This document shows positions 20,194-26,744 of a DNA stretch of 44,026 bases, one piece after another. The DNA is from an uncultured Aequorivita sp. (GTDB taxonomy: Bacteria; Bacteroidota; Bacteroidia; Flavobacteriales; Flavobacteriaceae): the NCBI GenBank assembly GCA_937125455.1, contig CAKZLK010000010.1, positions 1-44,026 on the forward strand, in the 5' to 3' direction. Below the pieces are notes generated by a model. It made no database searches and was not told the DNA's origin. It worked only from the letters and a program-made list of their open reading frames with translations. The first letter of the stretch is position 1, and every line of letters starts with the position of its first letter. A program made the position numbers and the translations under genes.

Positions 20194-20266
20194 TAGCGCA
20201 GGCGGGAGTCGAACCCGCGTCTTCAGCTTATGAGACTGACGAGTTAACCATCTTCTCTACCGCGCT
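20194..20266 (-). tRNA. tRNA-Met(CAU)
   Basis: Acceptor AGCGCGG/CTGCGCT, discriminator A, anticodon arm TCAGT-CTCATAA-GCTGA with CAT, T-arm GCGGG-TTCGACT-CCCGC. The paired first bases and the stem without a GGG/CCC run point to elongator Met rather than initiator. With a UAU isoleucine tRNA present, an Ile2 role is less likely. Confidence 0.85.
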
Positions 20267-20399
20267 ATAATTTCTTCTGGGGTCGTTAGGTTTAAACGTT
20301 ATCACCTAACTGACAACCCCCAGATCGTTCTCTTTTTCGGTAGCAATGGTAGCTAAATCCACCCCCTCAGTTTTTGAACTCGAACTGACATCTTAAATG
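20267..20399 (-). other. 133-base spacer with a long hairpin
   Basis: A two-part stem, CTGGGGTcGTTAGGT paired with ACCTAAC...ACCCCCAG, spans about 20278-20325, followed by TCAGTT...AACTGA. No tRNA or frame. Same class of structured spacer as elsewhere in this array. Confidence 0.45.
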
Positions 20400-20473
20400 C
20401 GATACTAACGGGATTCGAACCCGTAATCTCCTCCGTGACAGGGAGGCATCATACACCGATATGCTGTAGCATC
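20400..20473 (-). tRNA. tRNA-Asp(GUC)
   Basis: Acceptor GATGCTA/TAGTATC, discriminator G as expected for Asp, anticodon arm CCTCC-CTGTCAC-GGAGG with GTC, T-arm ACGGG-TTCGAAT-CCCGT. Confidence 0.9.
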
Positions 20474-20552
20474 GTAAAGAGCAACATTTTGTTAAACCAG
20501 ACTTGCTCACCGATAACTGGTATAGTGCCATCATTTCAAAGAACTAATTCTG

Positions 20553-20627
20553 TGGACAACGGAGGAATCGAACCCCTTACCTCTCTTAATACCCAACACT
20601 GCTACTAGATTAGTGTTTGTCTTGCCC
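20553..20627 (-). other. tRNA-like element without a clear anticodon
   Basis: Acceptor GGGCAAG/GTTGTCC (one mismatch), T-loop TTCGATT with an imperfect stem, discriminator A, 75 bases long. The D region forms AACACT...AGTGTT and no good anticodon stem can be drawn. It lies between tRNA-Ala and tRNA-Asp and is probably a decayed tRNA. Confidence 0.45.
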
Positions 20628-20635
20628 AAAAAAAG

Positions 20636-20709
20636 TGGAGAAGGTCGGTCTCGATCCGACAACCCCGTCCTTGCAAGGGACAGGTACGAGCCACTTGTGT
20701 ATCATCCCC
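20636..20709 (-). tRNA. tRNA-Ala(UGC)
   Basis: Acceptor GGGGATG/CTTCTCC (one mismatch), discriminator A, anticodon arm TGTCC-CTTGCAA-GGACG with TGC, T-arm GTCGG-ATCGAGA-CCGAC. It is the first tRNA after the array promoter. Confidence 0.85.
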
Positions 20710-20721
20710 GTTTTGCTTTTT

Positions 20722-20729
20722 CAAATGTA
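20722..20729 (-). promoter_or_regulatory. Promoter of the minus-strand tRNA array
   Basis: TACATTTG on the minus strand with TTTG 20 bases upstream, a full match to the Bacteroidota promoter. Transcription would begin a few bases before tRNA-Ala. Unlike most TAnnTTTG boxes in this genome it keeps the upstream TTTG, so it should be read by the host polymerase. Confidence 0.7.
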
Positions 20730-20755
20730 AGACAACTTATTTGTTTTACCAAACA

Positions 20756-21232
20756 TCAAGACAAATATTTAAAAGTTTTTTTCTTAACTACTGAGTTTAT
20801 ATTAGATTCAGTGACCCCAAACAACCTCGCTAATTCTTTCTTATTGTTTACTCCTGTCTCAAATCTCTCCCTTATTAGATAAACATCCTCTCTGGACAAT
20901 TTTGTTTTGTTTAATCCAGTTTTTCTAGAGTGAATAGCATTTTCCTTGTGAGACATCCATTCTAGATTAGCTACAGAGTTGTCTTTTTTGTTGCCATTCT
21001 TGTGATTTACCACCTCGTCAGGTGATTTTTTCTTGCTTAAAAAAGCCAAGGCGACCAACCTATGAACCCTATTAGAGTAAACATTATTACCGATATTGAA
21101 TGTTACGTATATATAACCGCTACTATGAACACTTCCTTTTAAAACTCGTCCAGTTTTAATATTTCTAATCCTGCCCTCGTCACTAACCTCATAAAAATCC
21201 TCAAAATTAACCACTTTTTTCCATCTTTCCAT
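20756..21232 (-). CDS. NUMOD4/HNH homing endonuclease
   Basis: 158 residues. The N-terminal NUMOD4-type motif WKKVVNFEDFYEVSDEGRIRNI lies at about 4-25. The HNH_3 core RVHRLVALAFL...VVNHKNGNKKDNSVANLEWMSHKEN lies at about 56-105, and a C-terminal HTH (LSREDVYLIRERFETGVNNKKELARLFGVTESNINSVVKKKTF) recognises DNA. This is the standard design of free-standing phage homing endonucleases. It lies just upstream of the minus tRNA array, with a -7 box TATATTTG at 21237-21244 fixing its start. Confidence 0.93.
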   Translation of the reverse strand: MERWKKVVNFEDFYEVSDEGRIRNIKTGRVLKGSVHSSGYIYVTFNIGNNVYSNRVHRLVALAFLSKKKSPDEVVNHKNGNKKDNSVANLEWMSHKENAIHSRKTGLNKTKLSREDVYLIRERFETGVNNKKELARLFGVTESNINSVVKKKTFKYLS

Positions 21233-21236
21233 AATA

Positions 21237-21244
21237 CAAATATA
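21237..21244 (-). promoter_or_regulatory. -7 box before homing endonuclease
   Basis: TATATTTG on the minus strand, four bases before the ATG at 21232, directly behind a terminator. Confidence 0.6.
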
Positions 21245-21246
21245 AT

Positions 21247-21281
21247 AAAAAAAGCCTCACTTTTTAAAGGAGGCTTTTTTT
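21247..21281 (-). terminator. Rho-independent terminator after terS
   Basis: Stem GCCTC...GAGGC with T runs on both strands. Confidence 0.85.
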
Positions 21282-21299
21282 ATCGTTGATTTTCAGTTA

Positions 21300-21683
21300 C
21301 TAATCACCTAAATCAAATATCGCTTGCTCCTTAACGGTCATATCGACCTCTTGCTTATCCTTCTCCCCTAGGTTTTTCATTCTCCATATTGAGGCGGTGG
21401 CGTTGTATTTGTTTCCAAGCGCCATTCTATTAATGTTCGCTATAATCGCGTCATTCATTTGCCTCTTAGAGTCTTCTAACTCAGGGTATTTGTCGGCTAC
21501 GTTATAAAAGGTACTTACCGGAATTCCAGAGTTCATCTGACACTCCTGTATTGAAAGATATTCTCCATCAATACATTTTTGAGCCAAATCCTCAAAGATT
21601 TCAACGAGTTCTTCCAAATCGTAAATCTTATGCAGTTTTGAACCCGCTAGTACTCTCCCTTTATCGTCTCTTTCTATTGACAT
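21300..21683 (-). CDS. terS: Terminase small subunit
   Basis: 127 residues. The pattern CQMNSGIPVSTFYNVADKYPELEDSKRQMNDAIIANINRMALGNKYNATASIWRMKNLGEKDKQEVDM is that of phage small terminases of the gp3/HTH type: a helix-turn-helix followed by a helical oligomerisation region and a K-D-K-Q-E-V tail. It binds the packaging site and hands DNA to TerL. It is unusually far from terL and transcribed alone, with a leaderless-type promoter (TATATTTG, 21688-21695) and its own terminator. Confidence 0.85.
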   Translation of the reverse strand: MSIERDDKGRVLAGSKLHKIYDLEELVEIFEDLAQKCIDGEYLSIQECQMNSGIPVSTFYNVADKYPELEDSKRQMNDAIIANINRMALGNKYNATASIWRMKNLGEKDKQEVDMTVKEQAIFDLGD

Positions 21684-21687
21684 AGTG

Positions 21688-21695
21688 CAAATATA
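21688..21695 (-). promoter_or_regulatory. Late-type -7 box before terS
   Basis: TATATTTG, four bases before the ATG at 21683. Confidence 0.6.
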
Positions 21696-21697
21696 AC

Positions 21698-21726
21698 TAA
21701 AAAAGCCGACAGTTTCCCATCGGCTT
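21698..21726 (-). terminator. Rho-independent terminator
   Basis: Stem GCCGA...TCGGC followed by six T on the minus strand; it ends the holin transcript. Confidence 0.8.
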
Positions 21727-21757
21727 GGCTCTCACTAACTAAAGTGAAAGGAGGTGT

Positions 21758-21868
21758 CTAATTCTCGTCAGCGCCTGATTCCCCTAACTTTCCGTTTACT
21801 TTTGCAAGTTCCGCTTGTAGTTCTGCGATCTTAGCTTCGAGTGTTGCTTTTAATGATTGTAGTCCCAT
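21758..21868 (-). CDS. 36-residue coiled-coil peptide
   Basis: MGLQSLKATLEAKIAELQAELAKVNGKLGESGADEN has clear heptad spacing (leucine/isoleucine every 3-4 residues), 15 bases after the holin gene. It may associate with holin or spanin proteins; function unknown. Confidence 0.6.
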   Translation of the reverse strand: MGLQSLKATLEAKIAELQAELAKVNGKLGESGADEN

Positions 21869-21883
21869 AATTTCTCAAATTCT

Positions 21884-22318
21884 CTATTTTGTTTTTCCTT
21901 TAACTGCTTGATAACCCCTGATAGCTCTGTCTCCAAAATACGCACCAAATACAGTCAGTGACAGCAGTTGAATCAAATCAACCCAGTGGTCAGCAACAAC
22001 AAAAGCGATAGAGCCTGAAGAGTCAAGTACAGCCAGCGCTAAGATGAGTATAAAAAAGGCAATTAACATCATTGGTCTCACGTTCTTAGACAGCCAGCTA
22101 TCGCTAGACATATCTACTTTCCACCTCTCGGTAGTGTGCGACTGTTCCGCATCTTGCGCGGCAAACATAATCTCCGTCATTTCTTTCTCAAAATTAGCCT
22201 TATCAGACTTTGTGTGAAAAAACTTATCCAGAAGACCTGTCATCTTTCCTCCTACACTGTCAGCGCCATCGGTGCTACCAGTTTTAGGGAACAATAATTT
22301 AACTAATCCTTTAAACAT
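21884..22318 (-). CDS. Holin, 3TM/GTA-type
   Basis: 144 residues. An amphipathic N-terminal half of about 75 residues is followed by ERWKVDMSSDSWLSKNVRPMMLIAFFILILALAVLD and a second hydrophobic segment (VDLIQLLSLTVFGAYFGDRAIRGYQ). The W-x-x-D-x-x-S-D-S-W-L-S-K-N-V-R-P block is typical of the 3TM holin family. It permeabilises the inner membrane so that the amidase at 10082-10495 can reach peptidoglycan. The promoter TAACTTTG (22323-22330) supports this start. Confidence 0.88.
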   Translation of the reverse strand: MFKGLVKLLFPKTGSTDGADSVGGKMTGLLDKFFHTKSDKANFEKEMTEIMFAAQDAEQSHTTERWKVDMSSDSWLSKNVRPMMLIAFFILILALAVLDSSGSIAFVVADHWVDLIQLLSLTVFGAYFGDRAIRGYQAVKGKTK

Positions 22319-22322
22319 ACCC

Positions 22323-22330
22323 CAAAGTTA
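22323..22330 (-). promoter_or_regulatory. Late-type -7 box before holin
   Basis: TAACTTTG, four bases before the ATG at 22318. Confidence 0.6.
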
Positions 22331-22350
22331 CAAAACTTCAGGGTATGAAT

Positions 22351-22542
22351 TTAAGACTTACTTCTACTAGGTAGAATCCACCTAATAAGAATAATCACTC
22401 CCCAAAAAACCCAAAATGTTAACGCGGGGAGTCCGAGGGCAGGCGCTAAGAAAGTATACAAAAAGTATACTGGCAGCGTTATTAAAGCGCTGACTCCAAA
22501 AATAGTAAATAGTACTATAAAGAAACCTATAAGCTTACCCAT
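22351..22542 (-). CDS. Two-TM membrane protein
   Basis: 63 residues, hydrophobic almost throughout (GFFIVLFTIFGVSALITLPVYFLYTF, then FWVFWGVIILIRWILPSRSKS). It starts inside the stop of the upstream coiled-coil gene. The positive C-terminus suggests a cytoplasmic end. It could be a second holin or antiholin; not assignable. Confidence 0.7.
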   Translation of the reverse strand: MGKLIGFFIVLFTIFGVSALITLPVYFLYTFLAPALGLPALTFWVFWGVIILIRWILPSRSKS

Positions 22543-22772
22543 TATCCCAAGAATTCTTCAATCTTAAAGATCATTTTACTGCTCTCTGCCTCTATTCCGG
22601 CTAGGTGTGTGTTCTCAGAGTTGAGTCTATCAAGCTCTGTCTGATTCTTCTCTCTTGCGGCTATTGAATCAGAATTAATAGCCTTTAGTTTCTGGACTGT
22701 CTTAGTAAACACTCCAATAGCTGACTCTGACCTTGCAGAAATGTCAGCTACTCTATTACCGAATATATTCAT
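22542..22772 (-). CDS. 76-residue coiled-coil protein
   Basis: Start chosen at 22772 (MNIFGNRVADIS...) because TACTTTCG, a near -7 box, lies just before it; the frame runs to 22793. Helical throughout (ARSESAIGVFTKTVQKLKAINSDSIAAREKNQTELDRL). It is translationally coupled to the two-TM protein. Function unknown. Confidence 0.65.
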   Translation of the reverse strand: MNIFGNRVADISARSESAIGVFTKTVQKLKAINSDSIAAREKNQTELDRLNSENTHLAGIEAESSKMIFKIEEFLG

Positions 22773-22807
22773 ATTCGAAAGTAAGTAATACAATTAGAAA
22801 ATCCTAA

Positions 22808-24145
22808 TTATTCGTTAAGATTTACATTCAAGTCGTCCCTGTCTTTAAAGGTGGAGTAACCCCCAACAAACTTGAGTATAATGTCTGATCCCGTGCCGTT
22901 TCTAAACTTTCCGGTTATTAACTGACATACACCTCTAAGCTCTGGTGGACATTCCTCGCCAGCTATCTGAGCATAGTATTCTGGTCTATAGAGGAAAAAT
23001 ACTGCGTCAGCATCCTGTTCAATTGAACCAGACTCCCTTAAGTCTGACATCATTGGTCTTTTATTCTCCCTAGTCTCGACACCCCTGTTAAGCTGTGACA
23101 ATGCTATGACTGGAATGTCGTTATCCTTAGCTATCCTTTTAAGACCTCTGGATATTTCGCCAATCTCCTGTTCTCTGTTCGAGGAGTCGCCTGACATCAA
23201 CTGAAGATAGTCGACCACTAACAACTGAATGTCGTACTTCCTTTTCCATTCTCTGACCTTTTGCTCTAGGTCTTTGATGTGCATCTTGGAGTTGTCGTCA
23301 ATAATGATAACTAAATCCTTTAGTGCTTCAGAAGCCTGCCTGAAATACTCTGCTTGAGCAGGTGTCAACCTTCTTTGGGCGAGGTCTGATATGAACAATT
23401 GCACATCTTCAGCAACCAATCGGCAAGTCACCTGAAATTTAGTCATCTCCAAACTAGAAATAGCGGAAGGAAAGCCAGCGTGAGCCGCATTCTTCATCAT
23501 AGTAGTGACGAAAGCAGATTTACCCATTGCTGGTCTAGCAGCTATAATAATAAGATCACCCTTCTGCCATCCGTTTGTCAACTCATCTACCTCTGTCAAT
23601 CCAGACGGAACTCCACCAGATATACCCTTAGCAGCTTCTTCCAGAAAGTCAGCAGCCTCTTCGATTAAGCTAGCTAGACTTTGTGAGACTTCTCCTACCT
23701 CGATGCCTTCATTAATCCCCTCTATCTGAGTCAGCATAGTAGACATCAATTCAAACGCATCTACAGCCTCTCTACTGGACATATTTATAGCGTCCTGAGC
23801 TATCTTTCGCACCCTCTCCTTTATCCACCTCTCAGCCACACCCTTAGCGTACATATCTACGTCCATAGGAGACGCATACTTAAAAGCTGACATAATGTCC
23901 ATCATCTCAACTCCGTACTGCGGATTCTTTCTAGCTAAGTGAGTCAACGTCATTTCATCGACACTGGTTTTTTCTCCCCAGAGTTGGACACACATAGCAA
24001 ATATTTTACCTAGCTTCTTGTTGCTGAACATTTCAGGTTTAAGGAACTGGGCTACTTTGGGGATAAGTGTTGGGTCAACTCCGAGACCTCCAACAACCTT
24101 TTGCTCCACACCTTCGTAGTGAAGTTGATCTTCTAAGCCAATCAT
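22808..24145 (-). CDS. dnaB: Replicative DNA helicase, DnaB family
   Basis: 445 residues from ATG 24145, which overlaps the stop of the upstream gene (ATGA). N-terminal DnaB domain about 1-105, then linker helix, then RecA core: Walker A AARPAMGKS near 202-210, QLLVVDYLQLMSG (Walker B), LSQLNRGVETRENKRPMMSDLRESGSIEQDAD (arginine-finger and H4-type motifs). It unwinds DNA at the phage fork. The adjacent upstream gene is probably its loader. No phage DNA polymerase or primase was seen, so the host replisome would be recruited. Confidence 0.95.
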   Translation of the reverse strand: MIGLEDQLHYEGVEQKVVGGLGVDPTLIPKVAQFLKPEMFSNKKLGKIFAMCVQLWGEKTSVDEMTLTHLARKNPQYGVEMMDIMSAFKYASPMDVDMYAKGVAERWIKERVRKIAQDAINMSSREAVDAFELMSTMLTQIEGINEGIEVGEVSQSLASLIEEAADFLEEAAKGISGGVPSGLTEVDELTNGWQKGDLIIIAARPAMGKSAFVTTMMKNAAHAGFPSAISSLEMTKFQVTCRLVAEDVQLFISDLAQRRLTPAQAEYFRQASEALKDLVIIIDDNSKMHIKDLEQKVREWKRKYDIQLLVVDYLQLMSGDSSNREQEIGEISRGLKRIAKDNDIPVIALSQLNRGVETRENKRPMMSDLRESGSIEQDADAVFFLYRPEYYAQIAGEECPPELRGVCQLITGKFRNGTGSDIILKFVGGYSTFKDRDDLNVNLNE

Positions 24146-24555
24146 ACTAATCCTATCTTTGGTCTGCCTTGACCGTCTTGAGGTAGCGAATCCAACCAGC
24201 ATTTTTGATTTAACCAAGTGATTGGGTGCTTTCTGTATTTCACTTCCGGTGTTGCTTTTGCATACACTTCAGCCGCACTAACTACAGAAGGCATCTCCTC
24301 TACAGTAATCGACAGAAACTTCTCTTTAGCCTTAGCTGTTCCTACTTTTTTGTCGTAACTGTTCCAGAACTGCTTCCACATCTCCTCTTTGGCCTGACTA
24401 TCGCTCACCTTTTTATCTCCCACTACTCTCTCGGTTTTGGGTCTGGCGTTCCACACCTCCTCCGCCTTCTCCCATAAAAACTCTGGGTCTTGGGGGAGAC
24501 CACTGTTGGATATAGTCGCCAAAACTACTGCATCTAAAAATTGTTGTTTCGTCAT
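24142..24555 (-). CDS. Probable helicase loader/replication initiation protein
   Basis: 137 residues from ATG 24555; the frame opens at 24642. The C-terminal block KQFWNSYDKKVGTAKAKEKFLSITVEEMPSVVSAAEVYAKATPEVKYRKHPITWLNQKCWLD is the tail shared by many phage replication proteins that precede DnaB or DnaC. The N-terminal part is short, so DNA binding may be weak or provided by another protein. It is coupled to dnaB by a four-base overlap. Confidence 0.75.
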   Translation of the reverse strand: MTKQQFLDAVVLATISNSGLPQDPEFLWEKAEEVWNARPKTERVVGDKKVSDSQAKEEMWKQFWNSYDKKVGTAKAKEKFLSITVEEMPSVVSAAEVYAKATPEVKYRKHPITWLNQKCWLDSLPQDGQGRPKIGLV

Positions 24556-24653
24556 CTCTTGTTTTCGTTCAGTTTTTTTTACTTTCGCAATAATACTTAT
24601 CCTCATTGAGAATTGCAAGGCAACACTCAAAATAACACCCACACTTCTTTTTC

Positions 24654-24893
24654 TTAAACTTCATAGACAGGGGTTAAGGCTCTCTCATTACAAGCTTTCT
24701 TTGCAACCAAAATCCACACCGGATCGTTGTCTGTCAAATCCCTAATAGCATCAACGTAGATGGTGTGAACTCCCGTTGGGAATTTCCACTTCTCTAATCG
24801 CTCAATAGCTGAAATAATACCTTCGATCATTTCCTTAGTCAGTTCGTCCTGAAGACCAAGCCTTTCAATTAATTTTTCTGTTGAATTTTTCAT
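24654..24893 (-). CDS. Unknown 79-residue protein
   Basis: Helical first half (EKLIERLGLQDELTKEMIEGIISAIERLEKW), then strand-turn elements. It is coupled to the zincin gene by a four-base overlap. Function unknown. Confidence 0.7.
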   Translation of the reverse strand: MKNSTEKLIERLGLQDELTKEMIEGIISAIERLEKWKFPTGVHTIYVDAIRDLTDNDPVWILVAKKACNERALTPVYEV

Positions 24894-25321
24894 ATTAGTT
24901 GTTTATGTATGTCTGGATGAAAAACTTTTAAATATTCTAGTTCGTTTTTTGTTGTTAGTAACTCTCCTTTCGGTAGCCCCTTTTCATATTGAACGTGGTG
25001 AGTAAGCTCGTGTATTAAAGAAGAAATTCCAGATACAAAAAATGGAGCCTTGGCAAAAGTGCTTTTAATCTTGAGACTCTTCATATTATATATGAAAATG
25101 TTATCACGAATATTAAGAAGCACCGTGGGACTCAAGTGTTCGTCATAATCATTCCTGTAATACCTAGACCTAGACGCATTATATGTGACTATTACACGAA
25201 CTTGATTAAAACTCACTTCTGGATAAGCATCTTCCATAAACAAAAGCCCTTCCAGCAAAATATCTTCAAGCTTCTTGAGTACATACTTAGGTACGGACTT
25301 TCTAATAATTATGTTTTTCAT
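24890..25321 (-). CDS. Zincin-type metalloprotease-like protein
   Basis: 143 residues with HELTHHVQYEKG (H104, E105, H108), the HExxH zinc and catalytic motif, in a predicted helix, preceded by strand-rich sequence and followed by NELEYLKVFHP where a third ligand Glu could lie. No signal peptide, so it acts in the cytoplasm. SprT-like or toxin-processing roles are possible, but I cannot place the family. First gene of the minus operon leading to dnaB. Confidence 0.78.
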   Translation of the reverse strand: MKNIIIRKSVPKYVLKKLEDILLEGLLFMEDAYPEVSFNQVRVIVTYNASRSRYYRNDYDEHLSPTVLLNIRDNIFIYNMKSLKIKSTFAKAPFFVSGISSLIHELTHHVQYEKGLPKGELLTTKNELEYLKVFHPDIHKQLI

Positions 25322-25329
25322 AAATGACT

Positions 25330-25620
25330 GATTTTTGATTTTGATCCAAAGTAAAACAAAAAAACTTTACCATCCAAGTTTGTTTTTCGAAAAGTTTATC
25401 ATACCTTCGCCAAACCTTGTGACGGCTGAAGACGGTGGGCAAGGGTTTAAATGAGCAACCACGACTAATGCAAGGCTCAACCCGAAGGTAAAGAGAGAAC
25501 GGGGCATATAAGGGACAGCGGTTGGAATGCTGTGATTACTCTCAAGCTTGGACACTGTGACCAACCTATAGTCCGAGAAGTCTACGACAAACTCAGTCGA
25601 CCGACAAGCAAAACCTTATC
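25330..25620 (+). ncRNA. Candidate structured RNA upstream of the recombination operon
   Basis: About 290 bases without a plausible gene. TACCTTCG near 25404, with TTTG about 20 bases before, could start a plus transcript. Stems follow: AAACCTTG/CAAGGGTTT, GACAGC/GCTGTG-type and GGTTGG/CCAACC enclosing about 45 bases. A 65-codon frame on the other strand has no protein character. The layout (TAnnTTCG then stems) resembles the 6090-6410 element. Confidence 0.4.
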
Positions 25621-25624
25621 CACC

Positions 25625-25652
25625 TAGTTACGATGCATACAGTTACGATGCA
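25625..25652 (+). repeat. Two TTACGATGCA repeats
   Basis: tagttacgatgca at 25625-25637 and acagttacgatgca at 25639-25652, the same motif as the array at 14504-14637, 80-110 bases before the promoter at 25733. Either part of a second replication site or an operator for this operon. Confidence 0.8.
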
Positions 25653-25732
25653 TAGTTTTTGGGTAAGGGGAAGGTATGTCAACTCTAAATCTTTTCTCCC
25701 TCTAAGCAAACAAGATATTAGATATTAACTAC

Positions 25733-25740
25733 TACCTTAG
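25733..25740 (+). promoter_or_regulatory. Early-type promoter, TACCTTAG
   Basis: TACCTTAG ends four bases before the ATG at 25745. No clear TTG at -33 here, unlike the other members of this class. Confidence 0.5.
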
Positions 25741-25744
25741 TTGT

Positions 25745-25990
25745 ATGAGAGAAGGGGCTAACATACTCGACCTACAAAGGAGCTTTGATAAGTCGGAAAC
25801 ATCAACTAAAGAAATGATTGAGGTGCTTTGCGCCAGAATAAGATACTACCAAATACTGAAAACTAACGACTTAGTTATAAAAGAAGTAGTGGAGCTTATT
25901 CATTGGGTGGCTGATTTTATGCCGTACGACAAGTATCCCTTCAGAATTGACACAATTAAAAACCAACTGTGGGTTAGCATAGGTCTATAA
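25745..25990 (+). CDS. Unknown 81-residue protein
   Basis: Mostly helical (ILDLQRSFDKSETSTKEMIEVLCARIRYYQILK, then VVELIHWVADFM). First gene of the plus-strand recombination operon. Function unknown. Confidence 0.7.
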   Translation: MREGANILDLQRSFDKSETSTKEMIEVLCARIRYYQILKTNDLVIKEVVELIHWVADFMPYDKYPFRIDTIKNQLWVSIGL

Positions 25991-25992
25991 AT

Positions 25993-26136
25993 ATGATTAT
26001 TAATTACGATCCATTTCCGTTCTTCAGAACTCCACTTTCTGCTTGGTACTTACCGCAAGAGGTTTATGTGAAGTCAGAGGTTAAAGAATCTAGAGCTGTG
26101 AGAAGACTCAAAAAAAGATTGAACAAATCCAAATAA
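25993..26136 (+). CDS. 47-residue basic peptide
   Basis: MIINYDPFPFFRTPLSAWYLPQEVYVK, then an Arg/Lys-rich helix (SRAVRRLKKRLNKSK). It starts two bases after the previous gene. The DNA contains ttacgatcca, a near copy of the repeat motif. Confidence 0.55.
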   Translation: MIINYDPFPFFRTPLSAWYLPQEVYVKSEVKESRAVRRLKKRLNKSK

Positions 26137-26174
26137 CTCTTGCTTTTAATTGCATTAATGGCGATATTTGTGTT

Positions 26175-26744
26175 ATGCAAAATTTACTAAAGGCGCTAGA
26201 TGCGTTTCAACAAAAGGTTCCGGTGATCTACAAAGACACCAAAGCCTTCAATTATAACTACGCTGACCTTCCAACGATTCTTGATATTATCAAGCCGTTG
26301 TTGAAGGAAAACGGGTTGATGTTCACACAGCCGCTTACAATGGTTGATGGTGTTAGAGGTATCAGAACAATCGTGTGTCACATTGATTCTGGTGAAACTT
26401 TAGAGGGGTTTATCCCCGTAGCTGACGTAGAGCTTAAGGGTCAGAACAGCTACCAATCTCTAGGTAGTGGGATAACGTATCTCAGAAGATATTCCTTGGA
26501 GAGTATTTTGGGGCTCATCACTTCTAAAGATGATGACGCAGGAGGAGCTGCTTCAAACGGAAACAATGCTGGTGGAGCTGCTAATAAGTCTAAGCTTCCT
26601 AAGCTAAGTTCTAGAGATACGGAGAAGTGGAGTAAGGCGGTAGAGTTGGCTAAGAAAGACGGAAATATTAGCGGTGTGTCAAAATACTACTCAATGATTC
26701 CGGCAGACGTAGCTAGGCTTAAAAAGGAAGCTGGTATTGACTAG
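26175..26744 (+). CDS. erf: ERF-family single-strand annealing protein
   Basis: 189 residues. The ERF core is clear: NYNYADLPTILDIIKPLLKENGLMFTQPL, GIRTIVCHIDSGETLEG and NSYQSLGSGITYLRRYSLESILGLITSKDDDA. A Gly/Ala/Asn-rich linker follows, then a short basic C-terminal domain. ERF proteins anneal complementary strands, working with the exonuclease encoded next to it. GATATTTG lies just before the ATG. Confidence 0.92.
   Translation: MQNLLKALDAFQQKVPVIYKDTKAFNYNYADLPTILDIIKPLLKENGLMFTQPLTMVDGVRGIRTIVCHIDSGETLEGFIPVADVELKGQNSYQSLGSGITYLRRYSLESILGLITSKDDDAGGAASNGNNAGGAANKSKLPKLSSRDTEKWSKAVELAKKDGNISGVSKYYSMIPADVARLKKEAGID

Noticed and set aside
25367-25564. 65-codon minus frame
   Set aside because: No start signal, Pro/Ser-rich composition unlike a protein, and it lies in a region with RNA-like stems.
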